A stretch of 64,000 nucleotides of DNA from positions 1 to 64,000 of the forward strand of contig NZ_JAJGMW010000012.1 in NCBI RefSeq assembly GCF_020782115.1, given 5' to 3'. Source of the DNA: Leeuwenhoekiella parthenopeia. GTDB lineage: Bacteria; Bacteroidota; Bacteroidia; Flavobacteriales; Flavobacteriaceae. Positions 22,815 through 31,776 of the stretch are shown piece after piece (position 1 is the first letter of the stretch; every line of letters begins with the position of its first letter). The notes beneath the pieces were generated by a model. The model searched no databases, was not told the origin of the DNA, and saw only the letters and a list, made by a program, of their open reading frames with translations. The translations under genes were made by a program, and so were the position numbers.

Positions 22815-25511
22815 ATGAAAAAAATCTATTTTTTAGCATTGTCCTTATTTATGCTTTTTTCGTGTAGTGAAGATGATTCACCATCTGAGGTTGTTAATGA
22901 ATTAGGACTAAGAACTTCATTTGATTTAAATGCAGTTAACGCATCTACTAGTGGGATGGTGCAATTTACTGAAAATGCTGATGGCTCAGTGAATATAGCT
23001 TTAGTGCTTGATAGTCCGCTTGCAGGAGTAAATCCTGCGCACATTCACTATAATTCAGCTGCTGAAGGAGGTGAAATAGCTCTTACACTTGAATCTATAG
23101 GCGATGGGGAAAAGCTAAGTGTTACGAGAAATGTGACAGCCCTTGATGATGGCACTCCAATTTCTTATGAAGAATTAATTGCATTTGACGGTTATATTAA
23201 TATTCATCAAAGTGCAGATGATTTGGGTACTTTGTTATTGCAGGGTGATATAGGGCCAAATGTTCTTACGTCTAATAGCAAGACTTATAATTTAGTGACA
23301 AAAGATGTTGAGGGGATAAGTGGTACAGCTACTTTTACTGAACGTGAAAGTGGAGATGTTCTTTTAGAGGTTATTCTCGAGGGAACACCAAATGGTGGTG
23401 TACACCCCGGTCATATTCATAATAATTCTGCTGCTGAAACAGGAGGTATAGCACTTACCCTGACCCCATTAGATGGAACGACTGGAATAAGTAGAACTAA
23501 TATTACTGCATTAGATGACAATACTCCAATTGATTTTGAAGGTCTACTTAATTTTGATGGTTACATTAACTTCCATTTAAGCGCAGACCAATTAGGAACA
23601 TTGGTTGCTCAAGGAGATATAGGCGAGAACGAACTAACAGGAGAGACGAAAGAATATGATCTGGTAACCAAGGATGTCGAAGGCATAAGTGGAACCGCAA
23701 CTTTTGCAAAACGTAAGAGCGGCGCTGCGCTTGTTACCGTAATGTTAGAGGGTACTCCAGAAGGTGGAATGCATCCTGGTCACATTCATAACAACTCTGC
23801 TGCTGAAACCGGAGGAATTGCCAAGACTCTTACTACTTTGAACGGAACAACCGGTATGAGTGTTACTCATATTGAAGCTTTAGATGACGATACAGCCATA
23901 GGTTATGATGCTTTATTAAACTTTGACGGTTATATCAATTTTCATTTGAGTGCAGAAGAGTTGGGAACTTTAGTTGCCCAGGGAGATATTGGAGAAAATG
24001 AACTTACTGGAGAGACAAAAGTCTATGATTTGGATACTAAAGATGTTGCCGGTATTAGTGGAACAGCAACTTTTGCAAAACGTAAGAGTGGCGCTGCACT
24101 TGTTACTGTAATGTTAGAAGGTACACCTGACGGTGGAATGCATCCGGGTCATATTCACAATAATTCTGCAGCTGAAACCGGAGGAATTGCCAAGACTCTT
24201 ACTACTTTAAACGGAACAACCGGAATGAGTGTTACTCACATTGAATCTTTAAATGACGACACTGAAATAGGTTATGATGATCTACTTGATTTTGATGGAT
24301 ACATAAATTTCCATTTAAGTGCATCTGATTTAGCTACACTTGTAGCTCAGGGTGATATAGGTGAAAATGAACTTACTGGCGAGACCAAGGTTTATGATTT
24401 GGATACTAAAGATGTTCCTGGTATTAGTGGTACTGCTACTTTTGCTGAACGTAAGAGTGGTGCTGCATTGGTAACCGTAATGTTAGAAGGTACCCCTGCC
24501 GGCGGAATGCATCCCGGTCACATACACAATAATTCTGCTGTCGAAACCGGAGGAATTGCCAAGACTCTTACTACTTTGAACGGAACAACCGGAATGAGTG
24601 TTACTCATATTGAAGCTTTAAATGATGGTACCGAAATAGGTTATGCTGGCCTTTTAAATTTTGATGGCTATATCAATTTTCATTTAAGCGCTTCAGACTT
24701 AGGAACCCTGGTAGCACAAGGAGATATAGGTGCAAATGAGTTAACCGGTAATACCAAAACCTATCTTTTAGGTAGTAAAGACGTTGCTTCAATTAGCGGT
24801 TCAGCGCTGTTTTCAGAGCGTAAGGACGGCACCACATTAATTGAATTGAATATTAATGGAACACCAGCAGGCGGAATGCATCCAGCACATATTCATAATA
24901 ATACTGCTGTTGAGGGAGGTTCAATTGCCATTACTCTTGGAACTGTAAACGGAACAACCGGAATGAGTGCTGTACAGGTTGAAACTTTAGATGATGGCGA
25001 AACTGCTGTTTCGTACTCTGATTTACTAGACTTTGATGGTTATATAAATGTACATTTAAGTGCCGCAAATTTAGGTACTATCGTAGCTCAGGGGGATATA
25101 GGTCAAAATGAATTGACCGGAGCCAGTAAAACCTATGCTCTCAATACTAAAGACGTAGCAGGTATAAATGGTACTGCGAAGTTTGAGAAACGTAAGAACA
25201 ACGAGACCTTGGTGACACTTGATATTCAGGGTACGCCTGCAGGAGGTGAGCACCCTGCACACATTCACGCAGGTTCTGTTGCTGAAGCCCCGGGTGATAT
25301 CTTGATTACGTTGATGTCTGTTGATGGTGATACTGGAATGAGCCAGACCAATGTGACGGCTTACAATGCTGAAGACGGTACTGCTAATGGCGGTGCAGCA
25401 ATCACTTACGATCAGATGGTTGCAATAGATGGTTATATTAATGTGCATCTAAGCGCAACTCAACTGGGTACTATTGTTGCTCAGGGGAATGTAGGTGCAA
25501 ATGCAAACTAA
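22815..25511 (+). CDS. CHRD-repeat lipoprotein (seven repeats)
   Basis: An 898-residue lipoprotein (lipobox LFSCS, residues 14-18 region) made almost wholly of seven tandem CHRD-like domains of about 123 residues. Each repeat has an HPxHIHxxSA motif (the first reads NPAHIH), then GTTGMS, then FDGYINxHLSAxxLGTxVAQGDIG. The repeat phase is regular, with the HIH codons beginning at 23031, 23403, 23772, 24141, 24510, 24879 and 25251, a spacing of 369 or 372 bases. CHRD domains occur in chordin and in many bacterial secreted proteins; their bacterial role is unknown. The histidine cluster could bind metal. A second gene of the same type follows. The start follows a TTATT-rich leader. Confidence 0.88.
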   Translation: MKKIYFLALSLFMLFSCSEDDSPSEVVNELGLRTSFDLNAVNASTSGMVQFTENADGSVNIALVLDSPLAGVNPAHIHYNSAAEGGEIALTLESIGDGEKLSVTRNVTALDDGTPISYEELIAFDGYINIHQSADDLGTLLLQGDIGPNVLTSNSKTYNLVTKDVEGISGTATFTERESGDVLLEVILEGTPNGGVHPGHIHNNSAAETGGIALTLTPLDGTTGISRTNITALDDNTPIDFEGLLNFDGYINFHLSADQLGTLVAQGDIGENELTGETKEYDLVTKDVEGISGTATFAKRKSGAALVTVMLEGTPEGGMHPGHIHNNSAAETGGIAKTLTTLNGTTGMSVTHIEALDDDTAIGYDALLNFDGYINFHLSAEELGTLVAQGDIGENELTGETKVYDLDTKDVAGISGTATFAKRKSGAALVTVMLEGTPDGGMHPGHIHNNSAAETGGIAKTLTTLNGTTGMSVTHIESLNDDTEIGYDDLLDFDGYINFHLSASDLATLVAQGDIGENELTGETKVYDLDTKDVPGISGTATFAERKSGAALVTVMLEGTPAGGMHPGHIHNNSAVETGGIAKTLTTLNGTTGMSVTHIEALNDGTEIGYAGLLNFDGYINFHLSASDLGTLVAQGDIGANELTGNTKTYLLGSKDVASISGSALFSERKDGTTLIELNINGTPAGGMHPAHIHNNTAVEGGSIAITLGTVNGTTGMSAVQVETLDDGETAVSYSDLLDFDGYINVHLSAANLGTIVAQGDIGQNELTGASKTYALNTKDVAGINGTAKFEKRKNNETLVTLDIQGTPAGGEHPAHIHAGSVAEAPGDILITLMSVDGDTGMSQTNVTAYNAEDGTANGGAAITYDQMVAIDGYINVHLSATQLGTIVAQGNVGANAN
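23031..25500 (+). repeat. Tandem 369-base coding repeats (CHRD units)
   Basis: Seven in-frame units with 369- or 372-base phase. Units 3 to 5 (near 23772, 24141, 24510) share long almost identical DNA stretches, for instance GAATTGCCAAGACTCTTAC at 23815, 24184 and 24553, each exactly 369 bases apart. This points to recent unit duplication or homogenisation by recombination rather than old divergence. Confidence 0.9.
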
Positions 25512-25860
25512 TTAAACAGTATTTGAATATTCAGAAAACCCGGCCAGTTGGCCGGGTTTTTTAATTTCAAAAATGATATTTACTTAATGATTTTTCAAAT
25601 GATCCGTTAGTAAAAAGATTTATCGGGATTTAGTGGATCCTTATAATCGAATGGGTTAGGATTTTAACGATTAAATACGTTTAGGTTTTTATATATTTTC
25701 ATTAATTATATCCTCTAGCGCTGACTTTCAGTTTTTTAGCCTAAACTTTTAGTTGAACAAGTCCGGTATTTTTCAAAATTTTAGGTTAATTGCAATAAAA
25801 TCCTTTAAAAGCCCTATTTAATTTTATATTATTGCGATAATTCTAATCAAAATTAAATTT
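25512..25860. other. Intergenic stretch between the CHRD genes
   Basis: 349 bases without a gene. It holds the terminator of the first CHRD gene (25535-25562) and then about 300 AT-rich bases. A near-consensus -7 box TATTATTG (25827-25834) lies 26 bases upstream of the second CHRD gene. No ORF, hairpin or repeat of note is seen in 25565-25820. Confidence 0.5.
25535..25562 (+). terminator. Terminator of the first CHRD gene
   Basis: AAAACCCGGCCA-GT-TGGCCGGGTTTT followed by TT: a GC-rich palindrome with a T tail. The terminator behind the second CHRD gene is almost identical, with similar flanks (ATATTCAGAAAA). Confidence 0.9.
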
Positions 25861-27843
25861 ATGAAAAAGATTTATTTCTTTGCATTATCATTATTGGTAC
25901 TGATTTTTGCAGGATGCTCTAATGATGATGACGGAGTAGCGATCATTCCAGGTGAGGCTACCGGAAACATTACAACTTACGATTTAAGCTCAGTTTCTGA
26001 CCCTGATATTAGCGGTACAGTAACTTTTACAGAAAAAACAGATGGTTCTACAGACATCAGCATTTTGATGGACGGAACAACCGGTGGTTCTCATCCGGCC
26101 CACATCCACGCAGGGACTGCTCTTGAAGGAGGTGATATTGTTATCGATCTTACTCCTGTTGATGGTGCTACCCGAAGAAGTCTTACCAATGTTACAGCTA
26201 CAAATGATGGTACTGACGTTAGTTATGAAGATTTAATCAATTTTGACGGTTACATCAATGTTCACGCTAGTGCCAGTGATTTAGGAACATTATTAGCGCA
26301 GGGAGATATAGGAGAAAATGCACTTACAGGAGAGTCTAAAGAATACACGCTATTTACTAAAGATGTAGAAGGTATTGAAGGTACTGCTTTATTTGAAGAG
26401 CGTGTTAGCGGCGAGACTTTGATAACTCTTGACATACAAGGTACACCCGAAGGTGGAATGCACCCTGCACATATTCACGCAGGTACTACTCTTGATAATG
26501 GAGCTATTGTCGTAAGTCTTACAACCGTTGATGGTGATACCGGTATGAGTATGACTGATGTATCTGCGCTTAACGACGGTTCACCAGTGACTTATGAAGA
26601 ACTTTTAGAATTTGACGGTTATATTAATGTTCACGCTAGTGCCAATGATTTAGGAACTATTGTTGCTCAGGGAGATATAGGTCAAAATGAGATATTAGAC
26701 TCTAAGGAGTATGAATTAATGGCTAAAACGGATGCTAATGTGATGGGTACTGCTACAATCGCTATGCGTGCAGACAGTACTTCAGTTGTAACCTTAAACG
26801 TTGAGAATACAATTGCAGGTACAATGCATCCTGCACATATTCACGAAAATAGTGCTGTAGAAACCGGAGCTATTGTTGTAGATCTTATGGCGGTTAATGG
26901 TGATACAGGAATTAGTATGACTAATGTTTCTGCTTTAAACGACGATACCGAAGTTAGCTATGAAGATCTTTTAGAATTTGACGGGTATATCAATATTCAT
27001 CTTAATGGAACTGACTTAACCGTAGTTTCTCAAACAGACATAGGAGCTAATGAGTTAACCGGAAATACGAAATCCTATGTTCTTGCAACAAAAGATGTAG
27101 CCGGAATTAATGGTACTGCATTGTTTTCTGAGCGTATGGACGGGACGACATTAGTTGAATTGACGCTAAACGGAACACCGGCAGGTGGAATGCATCCAGC
27201 ACATATTCACGCAAACACAGCCGTTGAAGGTGGAGATATCGAAATCACTTTAGGAACTGTTAATGGAACTACCGGAATGAGTGCTGTACAGGTTGAAGCT
27301 CTTAACGGTGAAGATGGAACTCCTAATGCCGGAGAAGCTATTACCTACGCAGAATTACTAGACTTTGATGGATACATCAATGTACATTTAAGCGCGACTG
27401 AACTGGGTACTATTGTAGCTCAGGGCGATATAGGTCAAAATGAATTAACCGGAACTTCTAAAACCTACGTTTTAAATACTAAAGACGTACCTGGAATCAA
27501 TGGTACGGCTAAATTTGAAGAGCGTGTTAACGGAGAGACTTTGGTTACTTTAGATCTTGACGGTACTCCTGCAGGAGGTGAGCACCCTGCACACATTCAC
27601 GCAGGTTCTGTTGCTGAAGCTCCGGGAGATATCTTGATTACGTTGATGTCTGTTGATGGTGATACCGGAATGAGCCAGACCAATGTGACGGCTTACAACG
27701 CTGAAGATGGTACTGCTAATGGTGGTGCAGCAATCACTTACGATGATATGGTTGCGATAGATGGTTATATTAATGTGCATCTAAGCGCAACTCAACTGGG
27801 TACTATCGTTGCTCAGGGGAATGTAGGTGCAAATGCAAACTAA
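25861..27843 (+). CDS. CHRD-repeat lipoprotein (five repeats)
   Basis: A 660-residue lipoprotein paralogous to the upstream 898-residue gene. The lipobox is FAGCS at about residues 17-21. Five CHRD-like domains follow, their HPAHIH codons beginning at 26092, 26461, 26827, 27193 and 27583; the last interval is longer because of an inserted AEDGTANGG-type loop. The third repeat is the most divergent. The last repeat and the stop and terminator region are nearly identical in DNA to those of the upstream gene, which indicates gene conversion or a recent duplication of the 3' end. Both proteins should be lipid-anchored at the cell surface or in the periplasm. The role is not known. Confidence 0.88.
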   Translation: MKKIYFFALSLLVLIFAGCSNDDDGVAIIPGEATGNITTYDLSSVSDPDISGTVTFTEKTDGSTDISILMDGTTGGSHPAHIHAGTALEGGDIVIDLTPVDGATRRSLTNVTATNDGTDVSYEDLINFDGYINVHASASDLGTLLAQGDIGENALTGESKEYTLFTKDVEGIEGTALFEERVSGETLITLDIQGTPEGGMHPAHIHAGTTLDNGAIVVSLTTVDGDTGMSMTDVSALNDGSPVTYEELLEFDGYINVHASANDLGTIVAQGDIGQNEILDSKEYELMAKTDANVMGTATIAMRADSTSVVTLNVENTIAGTMHPAHIHENSAVETGAIVVDLMAVNGDTGISMTNVSALNDDTEVSYEDLLEFDGYINIHLNGTDLTVVSQTDIGANELTGNTKSYVLATKDVAGINGTALFSERMDGTTLVELTLNGTPAGGMHPAHIHANTAVEGGDIEITLGTVNGTTGMSAVQVEALNGEDGTPNAGEAITYAELLDFDGYINVHLSATELGTIVAQGDIGQNELTGTSKTYVLNTKDVPGINGTAKFEERVNGETLVTLDLDGTPAGGEHPAHIHAGSVAEAPGDILITLMSVDGDTGMSQTNVTAYNAEDGTANGGAAITYDDMVAIDGYINVHLSATQLGTIVAQGNVGANAN

Positions 27844-27866
27844 TTAATTAGCATTTTAATATTCAG

Positions 27867-27895
27867 AAAACCCGGCCAATTGGCCGGGTTTTTTT
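27867..27895 (+). terminator. Terminator of the second CHRD gene
   Basis: AAAACCCGGCCAATTGGCC palindrome continuing GGGTTTT and a T run; the 26-base core is perfectly self-complementary. Apart from one base in the loop it equals the terminator at 25535. Confidence 0.9.
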
Positions 27896-27902
27896 ATTTT
27901 CG

Positions 27903-28565
27903 ATGCCTATGAATTCAGAATTGATTAATTACCTCGAGGGTTTTCTCACCCCGCGCAGACAGGAACTTTTTAAACAGGTGATTGCACAGCGCACACGCTT
28001 TCTAACGGTCGCTATTGAAGATGTGGGACACTTACACAACACGAGCGCAGTAATGCGCAGCTGCGATGCCTTTGGCGTTCAGGACGTGCATGTGATTGAA
28101 GAACTCAAGGGAAAACGTATAGACCGGGAGATTGCTATGGGGGCTCAAAAGTGGACTTCGGTACACCGCTATGACTCCACTAAAAATGCACTGGCCGGTT
28201 TGAAGGCTAAGGGCTATCAAATTGTTGCCACAACGCCCCATCATACCGCTCATAAACTCGAAAATTTTAAACTGGACAGACCAACTGCTTTGTTCTTTGG
28301 TAGCGAAAAGGATGGATTAACAGACACTGTTATTGAGGCCGCTGACTCGTACATCTATATTCCAACCTATGGTTTTACTCTAAGTCTTAATATTTCGGTC
28401 TGTGCGGCGATTTTGCTTCAGGAACTTACTCAGGGTTTACGCAATTCACAATTAGACTGGAAGCTCAAACCTGAAGATATTTTAGAAATTAAAACGCTTT
28501 GGTTAAAACGCAACCTGAAGGATTATGATGCTTTGGTTAATACCTTTAATACTTCAGCTCAATGA
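27903..28565 (+). CDS. trmH: tRNA 2'-O-methyltransferase, TrmH/SpoU family
   Basis: A 220-residue SPOUT methylase that methylates a ribose 2'-OH in tRNA (Gm18 for TrmH itself). The three family motifs are visible: motif 1 NTSAVMRSCDAFGVQ (about 41-55), motif 2 ALFFGSEKDGLTD, and motif 3 YIPTYGFTLSLNISVCAAI, which forms the SAM-binding knot. The N-terminal helical extension FLTPRRQELFKQVIAQRTR is like TrmH. An alternative start is two codons later. The start lies only eight bases behind the terminator of the second CHRD gene, and the stop overlaps the next gene by four bases (ATGA). The exact tRNA position cannot be decided. Confidence 0.88.
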   Translation: MPMNSELINYLEGFLTPRRQELFKQVIAQRTRFLTVAIEDVGHLHNTSAVMRSCDAFGVQDVHVIEELKGKRIDREIAMGAQKWTSVHRYDSTKNALAGLKAKGYQIVATTPHHTAHKLENFKLDRPTALFFGSEKDGLTDTVIEAADSYIYIPTYGFTLSLNISVCAAILLQELTQGLRNSQLDWKLKPEDILEIKTLWLKRNLKDYDALVNTFNTSAQ

Positions 28566-28819
28566 ATTTAACAGACTGGATAGGAGCGCTGGGTACTTTT
28601 CAAATTTTGTTAGCCTACATCCTGCAGGTTACTAATGTGCTTAAGAAGAACAGCCTTATTTTTATCTTATTGAATACCATTGGCGCCGGTATGGCGTGCA
28701 CGGCGAGTGTACTTCTCAATTATGTGCCTTTTATTGTCCTCGAAGCGGTTTGGACTCTGGTTTCACTCGGAGCTCTGGTGGTTTACTTTCGCGACAGGAA
28801 AACAAAGCAGGAGCAATAA
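28562..28819 (+). CDS. Small membrane protein, CBU_0592-like
   Basis: An 85-residue protein with three hydrophobic helices (about 5-25, 30-50, 55-76) and a charged tail DRKTKQEQ. It fits the CBU_0592-like small membrane domain found in diverse bacteria, with the conserved-looking pattern IGALGTFQILLAYILQ and a SLIFILLNTIGAG segment. The start overlaps the stop of the TrmH-like gene (ATGA), so the two are translationally coupled although their roles seem unrelated. A bidirectional terminator follows immediately. The function is unknown. Confidence 0.75.
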   Translation: MNLTDWIGALGTFQILLAYILQVTNVLKKNSLIFILLNTIGAGMACTASVLLNYVPFIVLEAVWTLVSLGALVVYFRDRKTKQEQ

Positions 28820-28847
28820 AAAAAGCTTCCGGTTTGGGAAGCTTTTT
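28820..28847. terminator. Bidirectional terminator
   Basis: AAAAAGCTTCC (28820-28830), loop GGTTTG, GGAAGCTTTTT (28837-28847), between two convergent genes. Confidence 0.88.
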
Positions 28848-28864
28848 CTAATGTTTTTTATTTT

Positions 28865-29656
28865 CTAACGATCCCGGTTCAAAACCCGGTATTCTTCGTA
28901 ACAACTGCTCAGGGCATCTAGTATTTGAAGATCATTGGCAGTTTTTACAAAACTTTCCGAATAATCACAGCGACTTAAAATGGCTTCGATATCTTCTTTG
29001 GGTACCTGAAGCAAAGCTGTAAGAGTTTCTCTGTCAAATTTAGTAATCAACAGGTTTCTGATGTTATCGTCTTCTTTCATCTTGCGAAGCTTTCGCATTT
29101 GCGAACTCTTATTAGAAAAGACTTTGTTGAGAAAATCTGCTGGATTAAAAATAGCACTCAATACCTTATCTATGGCACCGGGTTGTGAATGACCTGCCTC
29201 GTAAGCAGAGCTTAGGCCCGAAATACTATAACGTACGTTTTTATAAACCGGAACATTCTTCGCATCAATCTCCAGATAGCCGGTAAGCTCGACATCTTTA
29301 ACCACCACTTCTTCAAGTGCGATACCGCTTTCGGTCATTTTTACCTTTACGTCACCAAAACGTTTCCAGTCATTGGTCACACGTACCTGAAGGCTTTTAA
29401 ACCCAAGAAAAGAGAAAAATAAGGTATCGTTTACCTGAGCTCTAAGGCGGAATGTACCTTCAGCATTGGTAGTGGTACCCCGTACCGAATTCAGGTTGAT
29501 GATATTTACACCTTCTAAAGGTTCGTCTGTAGAGGAATTGAGTACCGTACCTATTATAAAATCCTCGCTTTCCTGATCGGTTTCAGAAAGAACAGTATCC
29601 TGAGCCGAAAGCATAAACGGGGCAATAAAAAGTACCAGTAGTAAGAGCTTTTTCAT
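28865..29656 (-). CDS. Secreted protein with CarboxypepD-like beta-sandwich
   Basis: A protein of about 263 residues with a signal peptide (MKKLLLLVLFIAPFMLSAQ) and, at about residues 35-110, a carboxypeptidase-regulatory-like domain: GTVLNSSTDEPLEGVNIINL, TTTNAEGTFRL and LFFSFLGFKS follow the pattern seen at the N-terminus of SusC and TonB-linked proteins. The remainder is helical, ending in SSCYEEYRVLNRDR, without recognised domain. The start at 29656 is used because the 21 codons upstream encode no signal. It is separate from the DEAD-box helicase gene upstream. It is probably periplasmic or at the outer membrane; the role is unknown. Confidence 0.82.
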   Translation of the reverse strand: MKKLLLLVLFIAPFMLSAQDTVLSETDQESEDFIIGTVLNSSTDEPLEGVNIINLNSVRGTTTNAEGTFRLRAQVNDTLFFSFLGFKSLQVRVTNDWKRFGDVKVKMTESGIALEEVVVKDVELTGYLEIDAKNVPVYKNVRYSISGLSSAYEAGHSQPGAIDKVLSAIFNPADFLNKVFSNKSSQMRKLRKMKEDDNIRNLLITKFDRETLTALLQVPKEDIEAILSRCDYSESFVKTANDLQILDALSSCYEEYRVLNRDR

Positions 29657-29730
29657 AGTGGAAGCCAATTTATAGAAAGAGACGGAAAAATCATACCAAA
29701 AGTGACAATTCCGTCTCATTAAATAAAAAT

Positions 29731-31551
29731 TTATCGGTCCCGGCGTCTGCGTTTACCTGAAAACGGACTCTTATTTTCTTTTGGTCCGTCTGGTTTGCGC
29801 TTTCCTTTGCGTTCACCACCGCCACTTCGGCGTTCTTTACCTCCGGCGGATGCGCCTTTTTTGCGGAAACCTCCGTCTCCAAAGTCGTCACGGCGTTTTC
29901 CGCCACCACCGCCTTTGCGATCATTGCGTTTGCGTTTTCCGCCACCGCCACCACCGCCACCGCGGGTGTCTTTGGTAACTTCAACGTGTACCTGTCTTCC
30001 CTGAAGTTTAAAGTCTTCAAAAAGAGCCAGAATGGTGTCTTTGTTTTCGGTGTCGGTATTGAAAAATGAGAACGAATCTTTACAATCTACCTTGTAAATA
30101 CCTTCACCTAATCCCGTAGCATCCTTTAAAAAGTCTTTCAGACTCATCCAGTCAAAACCGTCTTTTGAACCAATATTGATGAAATAACGGGTAGATTCAC
30201 CAGACTCCTCCTTCATATCGGCTTTTACAGCGACATTGAGATCTTTGGTTTTTTGATAATAATTGAAGAAACGCGTAAACTCAACCGAAAATACTTTTTT
30301 GATCAAATCTTCACGGCTAATACCTTCGAGCACTTCATTGATGCTGAATAAATACGGATTGATTTCCTCATTTATCTTAGTTCCCTGAATGTCGTTAGCC
30401 AGGTGCATCAACTGTACCTCGCAGATTTCCATTCCGGTAGGAATATCTTTTTGTACAAATTGCTTATTGATGATTTTTTCGAGGGTGCGTATTTTGCGCA
30501 GTTCACTCTTCGAAACGATCACCATCGAAATACCGGTTTTACCGGCACGTCCTGTACGTCCGCTTCGGTGGGTGTAGGTTTCAATTTCATCAGGTAACTG
30601 GTAGTTGATCACGTGTGTGATATCATCTACATCAATACCCCGTGCAGCCACATCAGTTGCTACAAGCATCTGAATTTGTCGCGCCCGGAAGCTTTTCATC
30701 ACCAGATCACGTTGATTTTGACTCAAATCCCCGTGTAAAGCCGATGCATTGTAACCATCTTCAATCAATTGCTCAGCCACTTTTTGCGTATCGCGTTTGG
30801 TACGGCAAAAAACCACAGAGAAAATCTCAGGATTGGCATCTGCAAGACGCTTAAGTGCCTGATAGCGGTCGCGGGCGTTCACCATATAGTATTCGTGTGA
30901 AACGCTGTCTGCACCTTCGTTTTTAGTCCCTACCGTAATCTCGATCGGGCTGTTCATAAACTGCTTGGCAATACGGGCAACCTCTTTCGGCATAGTCGCC
31001 GAAAATAACCAGGTCTGTTTACCTTTTGGGGTGTCAGCAAGAATGGTGGTGATGTCTTCATAAAAGCCCATGTTGAGCATTTCATCGGCTTCATCAAGCA
31101 CACAAAAATCAATTCCTGAAATGTCAACCAGATTACGGCGCATCATATCCTGCATACGTCCCGGAGTGGCAACAATAATCTGAGCCCCACGGGAAATCTG
31201 GCGTGCCTGCTCCTGGATGTTTGCACCTCCATAAACAGCCACTGTGTTTAAACCTTTAACGTATTTTGAGTAATTCTTAAGTTCATTAGTAATCTGCAAA
31301 CACAATTCGCGGGTAGGGGATATGATTAGACCCTGAGTCTTGCGATTGTTAGCATCAACTTTTTGAATAAGCGGAAAACCAAATGCTGCTGTTTTACCTG
31401 TACCCGTCTGTGCGAGCGCAACTACGTCTGTTGCCTCTTTTAGTAGGACCGGGATGGCTTTCTCCTGTACTTCTGAAGGTTCTGTAAATCCCATGTCGGA
31501 TACAGCCTGCAAAATAGCCTCATTAAGTCCTAACGCTTTAAATGTATTCAT
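29731..31551 (-). CDS. deaD: DEAD-box RNA helicase with DbpA-type RNA-binding domain
   Basis: A 606-residue ATP-dependent RNA helicase. The Q motif (FTEPSEVQ), motif I AQTGTGKT, Ia PTRELCLQI, Ib TPGR, II DEAD, III SAT, V ARGIDVDDITHVINY and VI HRSGRTGRAG are all present in residues 1-370. A DbpA-like RNA-binding domain follows at about 450-535 (NIGSKDGFDWMSLKDFL), and the last 70 residues are a Gly-, Arg- and Lys-rich tail of the RGG kind, typical for binding RNA and for cold-adapted CsdA/DeaD proteins. It is probably involved in ribosome assembly or mRNA decay. A consensus promoter (31593-31619) lies 40 bases upstream. Confidence 0.94.
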   Translation of the reverse strand: MNTFKALGLNEAILQAVSDMGFTEPSEVQEKAIPVLLKEATDVVALAQTGTGKTAAFGFPLIQKVDANNRKTQGLIISPTRELCLQITNELKNYSKYVKGLNTVAVYGGANIQEQARQISRGAQIIVATPGRMQDMMRRNLVDISGIDFCVLDEADEMLNMGFYEDITTILADTPKGKQTWLFSATMPKEVARIAKQFMNSPIEITVGTKNEGADSVSHEYYMVNARDRYQALKRLADANPEIFSVVFCRTKRDTQKVAEQLIEDGYNASALHGDLSQNQRDLVMKSFRARQIQMLVATDVAARGIDVDDITHVINYQLPDEIETYTHRSGRTGRAGKTGISMVIVSKSELRKIRTLEKIINKQFVQKDIPTGMEICEVQLMHLANDIQGTKINEEINPYLFSINEVLEGISREDLIKKVFSVEFTRFFNYYQKTKDLNVAVKADMKEESGESTRYFINIGSKDGFDWMSLKDFLKDATGLGEGIYKVDCKDSFSFFNTDTENKDTILALFEDFKLQGRQVHVEVTKDTRGGGGGGGGKRKRNDRKGGGGGKRRDDFGDGGFRKKGASAGGKERRSGGGERKGKRKPDGPKENKSPFSGKRRRRDR

Positions 31552-31592
31552 ATAAAATAATTATCTTAAATCAACGTCGATTTAAGAGGGCG

Positions 31593-31619
31593 CAAAGATA
31601 CAGTTAATTAGCTTAGCAA
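31593..31619 (-). promoter_or_regulatory. Promoter of the DEAD-box helicase gene
   Basis: Minus strand: TTG (31617-31619), 16 bases, then TATCTTTG (31593-31600), a full match to TAnnTTTG. The same octamer stands in front of purB (20943), the HxlR-controlled reductase (36625) and the rhodanese gene (38973). Confidence 0.6.
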
Positions 31620-31776
31620 TTCACTTGTTTGGGCAAGCATTTAAATTCCTTTAAATGAGAGTTTTAAATGCGGAAATGCGCGCTTTTATAAATACATCGT
31701 TATAGAAGCCCGAATAAGACGTCTTTTTCCAAACATATTCGGCATGTACTTTTAGGATTTGGATAACCGAAGCAAA

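Noticed and set aside
23031-27843. Regular repeats in the 23-28 kb region as a possible CRISPR array
   Set aside because: Units are 366-390 bases, in frame and coding (CHRD domains); there are no short identical repeats with unique spacers and no cas genes.
29781-30004. His-, Arg- and Pro-rich open frames on the plus strand opposite the helicase tail
   Set aside because: They are antisense readings of the Gly/Arg/Lys-rich codon repeats of the DEAD-box tail; composition is extreme and no start signals are present.
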